Part shown: positions 26,101 to 35,663 of the stretch, one piece after another
Layout: each line of letters opens with the position of its first letter
How positions within the stretch are numbered: the stretch's first letter is position 1
Assembly (NCBI GenBank): GCA_907163375.1
Contig: CAJQUW010008736.1
Coordinates: 1-64,000, forward strand
DNA from: Prostheceraeus crozeri
Taxonomy: Eukaryota > Platyhelminthes > Polycladida > Euryleptidae
DNA: 64,000 bases
Direction of reading: 5' to 3'
Made by a program: the position numbers and the translations under genes
The notes under the pieces: model-generated
The model's database searches: none
Told to the model about the DNA's origin: nothing
What the model saw: only the letters and a program-made list of their open reading frames with translations

Positions 26101-29100
26101 AGTTCTAGTGAGTTCCTCTTCTTGTCAGACAAGATCAAAGAAAAACACATGTAAATCCAATGAGACGCAGATTGCAGTTTTTGGCTAAAATGAATTTTGG
26201 ATGTTTTCCTCTGATTAAACGAAAAGTATTAAGCCCAAAGTCATGATTTTTGACATGTAATGTCCACAGGTCATTTCCTGTGATATGCATGTGCTTTTAT
26301 CATGCATCTAGTCGGCAATGTATGCGAGAATGTGGTTGAATGTGGATAAAGTTGCTCAAAATGTTTGTGTTTGCCGACATTAAGAGGCTCGCCAAATCTA
26401 GATGCGTTTAGGTTTATAGACAGGGGTGCATGAACATGATAGGAAATGACCGGAAGACATTCCATGCCAAACATTATGACTCTAGGTTTAATACTTTTCG
26501 TTTAATCAGAGAAAACATGGAAAATTTCATTTTAGTCAAAAACTGCAATCTGCGTCTCATTGGATTTACATGTGTTTTTCTTTGATCTTGTCTGACAAGA
26601 AGAGGAACTCACTAGAACTCGGCAGACGTGCCGACTCGTAGTAGGCATGGGGTGTACATCAATCTGTGAAAGTCTCACTTTCGGCCTCGTTCCCTGCAGA
26701 AACTCGTTCTGGCTGCCGGACTATTCTGTCAATCATAAAACTTGTTTCTGATGAGAGATATCTACGAGCCAATGTCTAGACAATTTAAATAGGACGTGTA
26801 CACTATTCAACTATATGACAATAACTGGAGCTTGATGAAGAATGCACTCACGACTTTTCAAAGCTATTGCAATTGTTGACTGCATTGAAACACTATCTAG
26901 TATTGTGGAATTGATATTAGCTTACTGATTAATTGTTTACAATAATGATTATGCTTACTTAATCTGCTGTAAGACCTGTGCTTTAATACTTAAATGGATT
27001 GCTTGAGCTCTGCATGGTTTTAGTTTTGAAGTCTTAAGAAGAGCAGCTTGTCCTGAGACCGGTCGGCCATTTTATCTACTCAATTCCATTTGAAATATGA
27101 GCACCGGCTTATGTAAAAGAAGGAGCGCTAATTCATATGAACCGAAAATACTGACTATCATCTTGCTTGCTTCCATGGGATATTGAAATGCAACGTGGTA
27201 GGTTCATGGTAATACAGCATGAATTACTAAATGCTGCCTTGTGTTTAAAACTTGAAAGTATCATCAAATTTTCTAGATTGCGTAACATCAAATTTATCTT
27301 AAGTGCCATAGATATAGGTCAGCATTTCAATCATGTCTTTTGAATATTCAGCAATCACTTACACTTACATGCAGACGAAATGCAAGTTAATGTAATTCCG
27401 GCTATTCTCTACAGATAAACTTCAGATGGAAATTTGGAAGTTTTATTAGGAAATCAAAAATTGTTTTGAAAGAAAGTCAAGTTGTTTATTATAAATTCGT
27501 ATAAAAGGTTGATCAATATATTTCGACTATTTACACCATAATGGCTATCGTGTAAATATAGTCGAAATATATTGATCAACCTTTTATACGAATTTATAAT
27601 GAACAACTTGACTTTCTTTCAAAACAATTTTTAATTTCATGAACAGTCAAGGCATATTTCCTCAGTTTTATTAGGGCTTATAAGCTTAATAAGTTTTAAA
27701 GCCAGTAAACAAGTAGTTATAAATAATCTTCTTATCTTTAGATCAACGGTTTGTTGGATATGGTGTTCGATTCATGAGGCCGTCTATCACACAATCTTGG
27801 AACGTAAGCATATAATGACATGTATGCTCGCATTAAACTTCATTAATGCAGTTTAGTACATGCGCTTTATTGTTTGTAGTATACATTGCGACAGGAACCC
27901 TCACTGGATGGGAATGACCAAATGCCAATTCCTTCAAATATTTAGTAAGTTACTTTATAACAACTGTTAACGAATGTCTGAAATGGAGGTTATTGATTTG
28001 TGAATAATTATTTTATTCACAATTATTATTAGTGATGTTTGGATTGAATTTAAGTACATACATGATTGATTCATCATATCATCATTAGTGATTTTAATGT
28101 TCTATTATTATCACACGTTAGTAAATTGAGATAAGAAGACAGTTGTAAGTGTAACCATGGATTCACAATTTTCAGCTCTTTTATCAAGGGTCTCCTTGAA
28201 CAATGGTCATCGCAAGGTCAGACAGTGAATTTCACGCGAGCACACTCTTGCAACAAATTATCGCATTGCACGTAGTATGTTTGTTGACCCTGCTGGTATC
28301 CTGCAACTCAAAAACGCTTTTCTATGTGGTAGACATGATATATTTCTATATGAAACAACTAACAAGTTTTCAAGGCTTTTACCCACATAATCAACTCGGT
28401 AGCGATAACAAATATCTGAAAACTGCATCAGATTCATTGCGCTTTATATTTGCATGATATACTTAAAACTTGACATAACATAGTGGTCTCCGTGGCACAG
28501 TGGTTAAGTGCTTGGCCTAGCGATCTTTTGGTCCAGAGATCAAGGTGTCATTGGTAGTCGGCAGGAAGGGCATCTGGACTAAAAGTACTACAACGCTCCA
28601 TAAGTCTGACTATTTCAGCACCGTCCAAGCCCCAAGTATGGAGAGTAGTGACGTAAAAGCTTCATTCAATTAAAACTTGACATAGCCAAGCTAATCAAAT
28701 CTACAAAATTTTGATGACAAAGAGAACATTTTTTCAATCGCAACTTTGCCTCAGAGCTGTCGCAAGAAAATGGTATTCGATCATCATTTTATCAGTATTA
28801 ATAATATGATCAGTTTGAATTTCCATGTAACCTATATATATGACCACATATATCGAGATCACATATTTTGAGTAGTTGCTTATTAGTCTATCACTAAATA
28901 ACTTAACCCAATTCGTGATGTAGATTATATAAAAGGTTACAGTACAGCTAAAAAGTGCCTATAAATTAATCTGCTGCTCCAGCACGCACAAATGCTGTTA
29001 AAAAGGTATTGATTAGAATGCATTAATATCTATATTTATATCTAGCACAGATTGATTTATAAGTACGCATAGTTTCATGGTTTTTTATAGTCTGAACTGT

Positions 29101-32100
29101 AAATATCCGTAAAAACAGACGTTTGCTTTATCTGATATGAATAGATTTTAACTGTTACGTCATCACTCATGCTGTGACGTCATTATTTTAACAGATATTT
29201 ACGGATATTTTCTGTGATTCTTAATGGTTATTTTAGCTGTTTTTAACGGTGAACAGTTTACAGTGTTAAGTGTTCTGAGCGATCTAGGTTCAATGTTTTC
29301 ATCTGAGAAATCAGAAAGTACCATGACTTTGACAAACAATCATTTTGCTGAAATAACTTAGCAAGGTTTTATTAGTTTGCACCTTCAAAAGTAATGCCTT
29401 TCATGGCAGTAATGTCAGTATGTCATCTAGATATATCTGAAAATGCATACATAGCCTTATATGATTAATTGAAAGTAACTAAGTATTTGTTAATTCACTA
29501 AAGTCTAGCGCTAAAAAGGCAAACACATATATTTGTAAAAAATGTGAAATAATTCAAGTATCTATAGTTCCTGGTAATTTAGTCAATGTTGTGACATTTT
29601 GCAAATTTTTATAAATGATTCACTGCCAATAGAGTGTTAGTTCAATTTTCATGCAGTTTGTTTGATGTGATACAGTGATGCTTGTTGAGGAAGGTATTGT
29701 CTGGGGAGGGGTAGTGATGGGAGATAGAAGACTGAATACCCCATTCAGTACCATCATCGAAGAATAAGTTGAAAAGCTCCATGCAAACAACTTTACTAAC
29801 TTTGTAGGTCGGCTAAAGGACCAGCAAGTGCTCGTTAAGTACTTTTCCAGAGAAGTTTTGGTTTAACGTTCTAAATTTTACGAGTTTTCTCGGGATATAT
29901 GCATGTGCTGTACCTTTGTACTTGTTGGATATTGGTTGATGAGCGATGTCGATGTAGTGTCCACAAAACTTATGCTAGTGCTTTCGATATCTTTTGCACA
30001 CATGCCAATGCATAAAATGTATGTTACATGTTCCCCCACCAGTTTGATTGATAGTTTGTTGTTAGTTCAAATTCTTCTCAATGTCGTGTAGTGAAAACTT
30101 TCGAATGACAATTATCCTTTGAAAGTTTATATAAATAGTGAATTTCACCGTTTTTAGATTGTTGTCTTTTCGCAGTAAAGTTTGTAGACAATAGGGTGCT
30201 TGTTTCAAATCGAAGAATGCATCCAGGCTAAGCTTTCCTTCTAAATGCAGAAATATTCTGAATACAGCTACATGATAGCTTCGATGTTGTATTTCTTTAT
30301 CTATCCATTCCACTGAACCCCGCTAAGTCTTATCTGAAAAACTTTTTGTCAACAGTCTTTTAATTCCGAATCAAGCTATTTTATACTACTTTCTCTGCTC
30401 TCTCTCTCATTCTCTGTCAAGAGATTGAATTGCCTGTATTTTTCAAATTGGAGCCAATATTTTGGGTGCGATATGTAGATGTGCGATGTACTGCTATTTG
30501 TAATCGCACTCAGCATGCTCGTATCGAGTTGTCTTTGGAAGCTTAAGCGTTCATAACTAACCTTGTTATTCGCAGTTAGTTGAATCAGGGATGTCTATGA
30601 ATAATATGACATAGAACTCGGGATACACAACTCAGAAAGCGTGGAGAATTGAGTGTGGGCCGAAGTGTTGCAAAATCTAACACTTATATGGACAGTTTTA
30701 TCCATGGTTGAGCTTAATCAGAACTTCAAGACTTCATGTAAATACATGTAGTTAAGTAATGTCGGCATCAATGTCATTTATAGGATACACTTACGCATCG
30801 CACAGAAAATCAGTATAAATCGAGCTGATTTTATTGTGATTATTACATCGATTCGCTGTCACTGCTTAATGTTTTTAACAAGCTTACCATCAAATTTCTA
30901 GAGAAAGTCTGTAAATTGCGAATAATATTTTGGCGGTGTGTTTTTATTCACTCCCTGATTACAGATGGTGCAGATTACTCCCTGATTACAGAAGCTCATG
31001 TCCATATCGCAGATGTTTTGTGTTTTTATGCTTTATTCTCACAATATGAAACAGACATGTCATTGTGTATGTCATCATTGTATTATACATACAGATAATG
31101 GATTGTATCGTATGGTCTTTATTTTGGAGCTGCGACAATTTGAATTGCTTCAGAGATTTCAGAATGAATGCAGTTGTTGAATTATTCCAAGCGTCGAACT
31201 GTTTGCAACAATCACTATCTTCTCGAAGGCGTGCTCGCTTCAAGGATATAACACCACTGAATATATTATACGATGCATACAACATTCAAGGAATTGTTGA
31301 ATGTCAGGTTGAAAACGGCTCCAAGTAACAGGAATTTAACTCGTCCTGTGTGTGCAAGGGATACAGCATTGGGTCATCCAAGGTGCCGCAATTGCTGCAC
31401 GCGGAAAAGTATTACTCGTATTTCTATAAGTTCAGATGCGTGTTAATGTATGTAAATGGTTGCGCTCATATTTGCTCTTTAATATGAATTGTTATACCAT
31501 CCATTTCGTCATTGTCAACCCATAGAAGTACAAAAGAATGTCTGAATTCAGAAAATTTCTCGCTAGTTGCTATCACTCCAACATCGCAACTGAAATATCT
31601 TATTTCTGGCTTTTTATTGATTGAGACGATCGCTATAATTGTGTTTCCGTATCAATGCCTTTATGCACTTTTGTGATGATTGTAGCCAGTGCATTAATAA
31701 ATTACAACACATGCACAGGGCTGCAATAGGAACGATAAGCGCAAAGAGGCATTTATGAGAAAACAATTATACCGATCGTCTCAACTAACAAGAAACCAGA
31801 ATTAGAAGATTTCAGATGCGTGTTGGAGTGATAGCAACTGCCGTGGAATTTGATAAAGTCAGGTATTCTTTTGAACTGCTTGGGTAGGTAACTAATGACA
31901 AAGCGGATGGTATAAATATTCACATCAAAGCAAATGTGAAAGTGGTCATCTACAGACATAAACATAATATGAACTTATAGAAATAATATTTTTCCCGCAC
32001 AACGATTGCATCATTTTGGATGTACCACTGCTGTGAAATGCCCTGCTGAAATATAGGACGAGTGAAATTCTTGTTGCTTGGGAACCATTTCCAACCTACT

Positions 32101-35100
32101 ATTGAACAATATGCCGAATGTTGTATACATCGTGTAAAGTATTTAGGGGTTTATGATGCCAGCCTACCTTCTAATTTATGATATTACATTCGGGAAGAGT
32201 GACGACTGCAAATACGTAGTCTGACGCGTGGAATAATTCCACAACCGCATTCATTCTGAAATTTCTGAAGCAATTCAAATTGTTACAACTCCAAAATAGT
32301 GAAAACACGCCATATAATATGGTCCATTATGTGTTAATGACATGAATAGTGATACAACTATTTGATATTGTGAATATGTAACATAAAAATATAATACTTA
32401 TGCGATATGGACACCAGCTTCAAATCTGCACAAATTATGATCATGGAGTGAATAAAAAACACACCGTCAAATGATTATTCTTATCTTACAGACCTTCTTT
32501 AGAAATGTGATGGTGAGCTTGTTAAAAAACATTAAACAGCGAGATCAAATCGATATAATAATCACCATAAAATTAAAGCGATAGTATGCTTATCTTACGT
32601 GTAACACTGAAGTGTAGTACGTTATACATGACATTGATGTCGACGTCAGCTAACTACATATATTTCCATGAAGTCCTAAAGTTCTAGATGAACCACAAAA
32701 AATGGATCACACAAATGCCCACACAGATGTTGCATTTGTAAAACGTCGGCCCACAATCAATTCTCCACGCTTTGGGAGTTGTGCATCTCGAGCTCTATTT
32801 CATATTATTCATCTTAGCATAAGATTTCTACATTTTGCCGGACAATATTTCTCTTTGTTGTAATATTGTCCGGGAAATGCGATGCAATTCCTATGGAAGG
32901 AAAAAGCTCAGCATATGTCTGCTACCACATATGTTTCAGTGATTCATTACTCATATTGAATTGAGCATTGCCGTTGTAGGCTTTAATGAAATCGCTTAAA
33001 CGAATCGGTATTGTCAAGCCCAAAATAAGATAACGAATAATCAAAGTATTTCTTATTTGTAATATTCTGTGAGTTGATTGGAATTTTGAGAAAAGATCAG
33101 AACTTCAGCATGCTCTTACCATGTAGTTCTCCTAAGATTCAGATCGAAATATCAATTTCTATAACTTGATTTATGCAGCATTAATAGAAAACACAAGTTT
33201 TGTATCATTTACCCAAAGTCGACCGAAAACCTGAGTTTAACCCAAACCCAATGTCCAACCTTGACCAGTGCAAGATGATCGTTGAAAGCGCTTGTCTTAA
33301 AGACCTTGCCGTCCAAAATTTCAGGTTACACCCAAGGAGTTATCAGATTTATCGCAATTGAGGTTTCAGGGACTTACTTATTAAGGATAATGGCTTAAAA
33401 ATTACGAATCTGAAAAAAAGCATGAAAAATTGCTGAAATTTTGTGTCCCTATTAAATTTAATTATCTTATTTTCTACTCGTATATCAAAGTTAAACGATT
33501 TCTCAATTTTGTGTAATTGTGTGCAAAATAAAAATTCGTTTTAATGGTTCAGAAACACAAAGCATTTAAAGAATAACAAAGAAACATGGTAGCCGAACTT
33601 TTTCGGATTTCGGTCATAGTTTCTCATGCGTCCCTAATATAGTGACGCACATTTTGCTAATAAACTGATGGCTGACTGACCAATTGGCCCGTTGTTCCTC
33701 ATTAGAGGGGGAACGCATGTTTTCTTGTTTAACGACACTGTTTACAACATCATGGTGCAGCAATACATACCGTTAGAATAACGAAGGATTTGTTTATTTT
33801 TTAATGTGGTGATCTCCGGATGATCATCAGTCAATAAAGTTCCGCTCGCACCCGGTGACTCTGATCTCACTCAATAACTGTGATATTTGTCACGGGGATA
33901 CCTGACGACTTCTGCTTATGCATATCCAATTTTGTGAGCTGCACCACAGTGAAGAAAAGTATGCGATTAAACATGTAGCAAATTGCACAAGACATGTCAA
34001 TCGTACTGTGCGGTCGCCGTGGCACAGTGGTTAAGTGCTTCGCCTAGTGATCTTCTGGTCTAGAGGTCGAGCCCCGAAGGTGTTATTGGAAGTCGGCAGG
34101 GAGGGCATCCGGAATAAAAGTGCTACAACGCTCCATAAGTCTATGTGACGTAGAAACATGTCAACGGCTACCGTGGAATCTTTCACTCTGCGTTTGGACC
34201 TCTGTATGCATTGAAAAAAGAAGCCATTTCATTGTGATTATCATACATCTAGAATTTTCGACTCAAAGCTGTAGTGTTGCTTTTGAACAACCCTGTATTT
34301 CGCATACAATCGCTGAGAAAATAGAATCATAATGAGGATGTTATGAGAAATGCTTCGGGTCGACCACTTTTTCATCAGACTAAAAAGGAAAATTGAAAAG
34401 TAGTCATGCAATACGAGTAGTTAATTGCTTAATATGCTGCTTGATCAAACAGTCGAGACGTCATGAGAAACGAGCTTTGCATTTGATTTGAGCTACAAAA
34501 CTGACTTGATTGCTTTGTTGTTTGATAAGACTGTTTGCCTGACTTCTCAACTGATTTCATTTCAGCCTTAATTAAGCAAACAAGTCATAATCAGGTCAAA
34601 TCAAATCAGTCAAATGTGCCATGCAACATCTCTCATGTTGGATATTCTGACATATTCCGTTCACAATCACATATTCAAAAGGCTATTGGAGGAAAAATAT
34701 CGAAATATGAGAAACAAATGGAATTGGATGTAGTAATCCGGGCGCTGCGGTCGCAAATACGTTGTGGGGGGACGCGTCAACTGCCTTGTGATCAGAACTA
34801 ACATTTAAGCTTAAGAACGATGCAGCGTTGAGTTTTTCCGAGAAATAGAAATTACATCACTGTGAGATCCTGGCCATAAGCTCTGTGCTGGGCTCTTGCC
34901 ACAGCTAACCATGGTTTGTGAAGGAATGTAAACACGTGATTATGCTGCTTGGCCCTCGCGTTCCTTTTGGAAATTTGTGCTATACTTCTGCCGCATCGCC
35001 TCATCGCCTCATGCTTCCTCCTGTTGACTTTATCACCTTTGTTGGAGGCCTGTCCTGTTTAACTCCGTATTATGGAACCCTGGCTTTGATCTCACGCTGA

Positions 35101-35663
35101 ACAGATGATGCAGATTTGCATGCATTACCGAGATGCATATTTCGAGATCACCTGGTTTCCCATCCAGGTTGTAGAATCAGAATACGCATAAAACCGGACT
35201 ATCGGTTCCACATTTTGATCTCCGGTTGCGGAACGCAAATTTCCGGATTATGGGATCGATATAGCTGCCGCTCCTTGATTCCGTTCCTATGTTTTTCGTC
35301 CGGATGGCGAAGCTTCAGGATTACCGGAGGCCGGAGTAGCGGTATTTTACTGTGCGTCGACATGTATCATGTGGAAATCACAGTCATGCAAAACCTAAAA
35401 CCCTTCGTCTGGCCTGTATTCCCTTGAGTCCATGACAAAGCCAGACATTGATGATATGATACAAATAATGCTAAACACCTGCTTTATCCTGTTTGTAAAA
35501 ATTCTCATAAGTGTTTTAATCATCTGCTACATTTTAGCCTACAAATTTGCAGCTACACAAAATAATTAATATGTAACTTCTGCTTTCCTATTTCAGCGCC
35601 AGGCATCGTGATGCTTTCCCAAAATATCGAATGAATTTGGCAAACGCAGTTTGGAGACCCTAA
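7946..35663 (+). CDS. Seven-exon host gene, small protein of 189 aa
   Basis: The CDS joins 7946-8117, 17822-17883, 23163-23221, 23495-23577, 27742-27803, 27880-27944 and 35597-35663. Every intron starts GT (GTAAGT, GTAAGC or GTAAGT-like) and ends AG after a pyrimidine tract. Phases chain 1,0,2,1,0,2, and the sum is 570 nt, 189 codons plus TAA, with no internal stop. The protein starts MAQPTTFLYPNHRRC, is basic and has repeated aromatic/Arg-Pro segments (TIFRPPPNTL, VRFMRPSITQSW). It ends AVWRP. There is no signal peptide or membrane segment. I cannot name the family securely. Size, short exons and F-R-P motifs recall sperm/axonemal microtubule inner proteins such as TEPP/SPMIP8, but that is recollection, not alignment. 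An extra phase-0 exon in intron 2 cannot be excluded. The introns are full of transposable elements. Confidence 0.8.
8573..8612. repeat. GACA/GGCA simple repeat
   Basis: Interrupted tetranucleotide repeat of GACA and GGCA units inside intron 1. Confidence 0.7.
9135..9438. mobile_element. Foldback element (long inverted repeat)
   Basis: Arms of about 130 bp (9135-9265 and 9312-9438) are inverted copies with scattered mismatches. The outer ends are GCAGAAGAGAAAC and GTCTCTTTTCTGC. A spacer of about 45 bp separates the arms. There is no coding capacity. It lies in intron 1. I see no clear target duplication. Confidence 0.8.
10159..10625. mobile_element. MITE with TA target duplication
   Basis: Ends CACTAGGTGACATGCCA and TGGCATGTCACCCAGTG are inverted repeats, each flanked by TA. 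Subterminal DNA has repeated ACGCGTAATTACGCGT-like words and an inner inverted pair, CCAAACATCCGTGG / CCACGGATGTTTGG. There is no coding frame, so it is non-autonomous. The TA duplication fits the Tc1/mariner superfamily, but the terminal sequence alone is not diagnostic. Confidence 0.75.
12137..12200. repeat. Degenerate GCGGAT/GGTGCGG tandem repeat
   Basis: A G-rich run of imperfect GGTGCGG and GCGGAT words in otherwise AT-rich intron sequence. No coding meaning seen. Confidence 0.45.
16181..16299. mobile_element. Small TIR element (MITE)
   Basis: A 119-bp element with near-perfect inverted ends TTCTCTTTTGGGAATG and CATTCCCAAAAGAGAA. The interior is AT-rich and non-coding. Target duplication is not obvious, so the superfamily is unknown. 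Confidence 0.65.
17822..17883 (+). CDS. Exon 2 of the seven-exon gene
   Basis: Preceded by TTTCTGTTTTAG and followed by GTAAGT. Two bases complete the Asp codon split by intron 1, then 20 codons including SATYTIFRPPPNTLSSL. It ends in phase 0. Confidence 0.78.
18986..19048. repeat. Terminal hairpin of the YR3-type element, copy 1
   Basis: An inverted repeat with outer arms AGTTATCGCACTC / GAGTGCGATAACT and an inner imperfect stem, TCGAGACC-GAA-GGTCGAGA. It matches the hairpin at 56811-56879. Confidence 0.85.
19361..19862. mobile_element. Non-autonomous hAT-like MITE, copy 1
   Basis: A 502-bp element with inverted ends CACAGAATTAGA / TCTAATTCTGTG, flanked on both sides by the 8-bp direct repeat AATGTTTC (19353-19360 and 19863-19870). 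An 8-bp target duplication with CA-ended short TIRs is typical of hAT. There is no transposase. A related 523-bp copy is at 53173-53695 in opposite orientation, with its own different duplication. Confidence 0.85.
21481..22330. mobile_element. Diverged copy of the long-TIR MITE
   Basis: The left arm (21481-21660) and right arm (about 22190-22325) are inverted relatives of each other and align by eye with the arms of the element at 25999-26721. They share the words GCACGAGTTT, GTCTGTCGAGTTCTA and TCTCTTCTTATCAG-like. It is much more diverged than the second copy and has lost a clean right terminus. No coding frame. Confidence 0.6.
23163..23221 (+). CDS. Exon 3 of the seven-exon gene
   Basis: Acceptor TTGCTTTCAG, donor GTAAGT. 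Nineteen codons plus two bases read NITEAGREIMQHYAIPEEL and split a Lys codon with exon 4. Confidence 0.78.
23222..23494 (+). other. Intron 3
   Basis: A short 273-bp intron between GTAAGT and CTTGGCAG. No repeats seen. Confidence 0.75.
23495..23577 (+). CDS. Exon 4 of the seven-exon gene
   Basis: Acceptor TTCTTGGCAG, donor GTAAGT. One base completes Lys, then 27 codons including LDLTDYLSRPKRDPNKK, and one base carried to exon 5. It is the most basic part of the protein. Confidence 0.78.
24529..24594. repeat. Hairpin inside the truncated mariner
   Basis: CTGTTTCGTGTA at the left pairs with TACACGAAACAG at the right. An inner stem, CCATGGATAGCT / AGCTTTCCATGG, closes over AAAAATTT. It may be a scar of the internal deletion or a nested tiny foldback. 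Confidence 0.75.
24740..25035 (+). pseudogene. Mariner transposase C-terminal fragment
   Basis: The frame contains KFPERVISWGGEFVWPAYSP followed by DLLSIDFALCGFLNGRI and a REIPQDFYRLAVES tail. This is the familiar end of mariner/IS630 transposases: W-P-x-x-S-P-D-L, four residues, then D-F as the last acidic catalytic position. The N-terminal helix-turn-helix and the first acidic motif are absent and no start is credible, so the fragment cannot be active. Confidence 0.8.
25504..25552. repeat. ATAGAT-type simple repeat
   Basis: Imperfect ATAGAT/ATACAGAT units in intron 4. Confidence 0.7.
25999..26721. mobile_element. Long-TIR MITE with TA target duplication
   Basis: Inverted arms of roughly 310 bp begin GTCCGGCAGCCAGAACGAG and end with its complement. 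Both are flanked by TA (25997-25998 and 26722-26723). Arms are highly similar. The 100-bp centre is unique. There is no transposase. An older relative lies at 21481-22330 in intron 2. Confidence 0.85.
27450..27638. repeat. Near-perfect 189-bp palindrome
   Basis: Arms of about 85 bp are almost identical. The outer part is AAAATTGTTTTGAAAGAAAG and its complement; the centre is CATAATGGCTATCGT. Because the arms are nearly identical it is either young or kept homogenised. No target duplication is clear. It is located just upstream of exon 5. Confidence 0.85.
27742..27803 (+). CDS. Exon 5 of the seven-exon gene
   Basis: Acceptor CTTATCTTTAG, donor GTAAGC. Two bases complete Asp, then 20 codons QRFVGYGVRFMRPSITQSWN. 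It ends in phase 0. Confidence 0.78.
27804..27879 (+). other. Intron 5
   Basis: The smallest intron, 76 bp, between GTAAGC and TGTTTGTAG. Confidence 0.75.
27880..27944 (+). CDS. Exon 6 of the seven-exon gene
   Basis: Acceptor TGTTTGTAG, donor GTAAGT. Twenty-one codons plus two bases: YTLRQEPSLDGNDQMPIPSN, Ile, and a split Tyr codon. Confidence 0.78.
28478..28669 (+). mobile_element. tRNA-derived SINE, copy 1
   Basis: The head reads GTCTCCGTGGCACAGTGGTT, with a pol III A-box-like TGGCACAGTGG and a B-box-like GGTCCAGAGATC region. The tail region CAACGCTCCATAAGTCT is shared with copy 2. Perfect 15-bp direct repeats TTAAAACTTGACATA (28463-28477 and 28670-28684) flank it. This is the hallmark of insertion by LINE machinery. 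Confidence 0.88.
29098..29265. repeat. Diffuse inverted repeat with CRE-like core
   Basis: Outer words ACTGTAAA... / ...TTTACAGT and the inverted pair ATATCCGTAAA / TTTACGGATAT surround GTTACGTCATCACTCATG and TGACGTCA. It resembles a worn MITE. No coding frame. Confidence 0.45.
30597..32812. repeat. 2.2-kb imperfect palindrome
   Basis: The whole block folds on itself around 31700. Matching inverted pairs include ATGAATAATATGA / CATATTATTCAT at the ends, AGCGTGGAGAATTGA / TCAATTCTCCACGCT, ACAATTTGAATTGCTTCAGA near 31140 with its complement near 32265, and GTTGCTATCACTCCAACA (31567) with its complement (31824). Arms of about 1.1 kb differ at many positions. No recognised protein, TIR family or target duplication. 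Confidence 0.8.
34001..34155 (+). mobile_element. tRNA-derived SINE, copy 2
   Basis: The head GTCGCCGTGGCACAGTGGTT carries an A-box-like TGGCACAGTGG and a good B-box-like AGGTCGAGCCCC. It matches copy 1 through CGCTCCATAAGTCTA, then lacks about 40 bp present in copy 1. Direct repeats ACATGTCAA (33992-34000 and 34156-34164) flank it. Confidence 0.85.
35597..35663 (+). CDS. Exon 7 (terminal) of the seven-exon gene
   Basis: Acceptor CTATTTCAG. One base completes Tyr, then ARHRDAFPKYRMNLANAVWR, Pro and TAA. No close AATAAA was found; the first clear one is at 36426, which would make a long 3' untranslated region. Confidence 0.75.

Larger units (their letters stand above)
23578..27741 (+). other. 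Intron 4
   Basis: A 4.2-kb intron holding the truncated mariner (24301-25338), a TATAGA-like simple repeat (25504-25552), the long-TIR MITE (25999-26721) and a near-perfect palindrome (27450-27638) only about 100 bp before exon 5. Confidence 0.7.
27945..35596 (+). other. Intron 6
   Basis: A 7.7-kb intron with two SINE copies (28478-28669, 34001-34155), a diffuse inverted repeat (29098-29265), the 2.2-kb imperfect palindrome (30597-32812) and a CCGG-rich patch (35190-35352). No other exon recognised. Confidence 0.7.

Noticed and set aside
31065-31328. Overlapping frames on both strands in the giant palindrome
   Set aside because: They are not conserved as frames in the opposite arm, so they look like chance.
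35190-35352. CCGG-rich block ending GGTATTTTACTG, like one pogo terminus
   Set aside because: No matching inverted partner end and no TA on both sides could be found.
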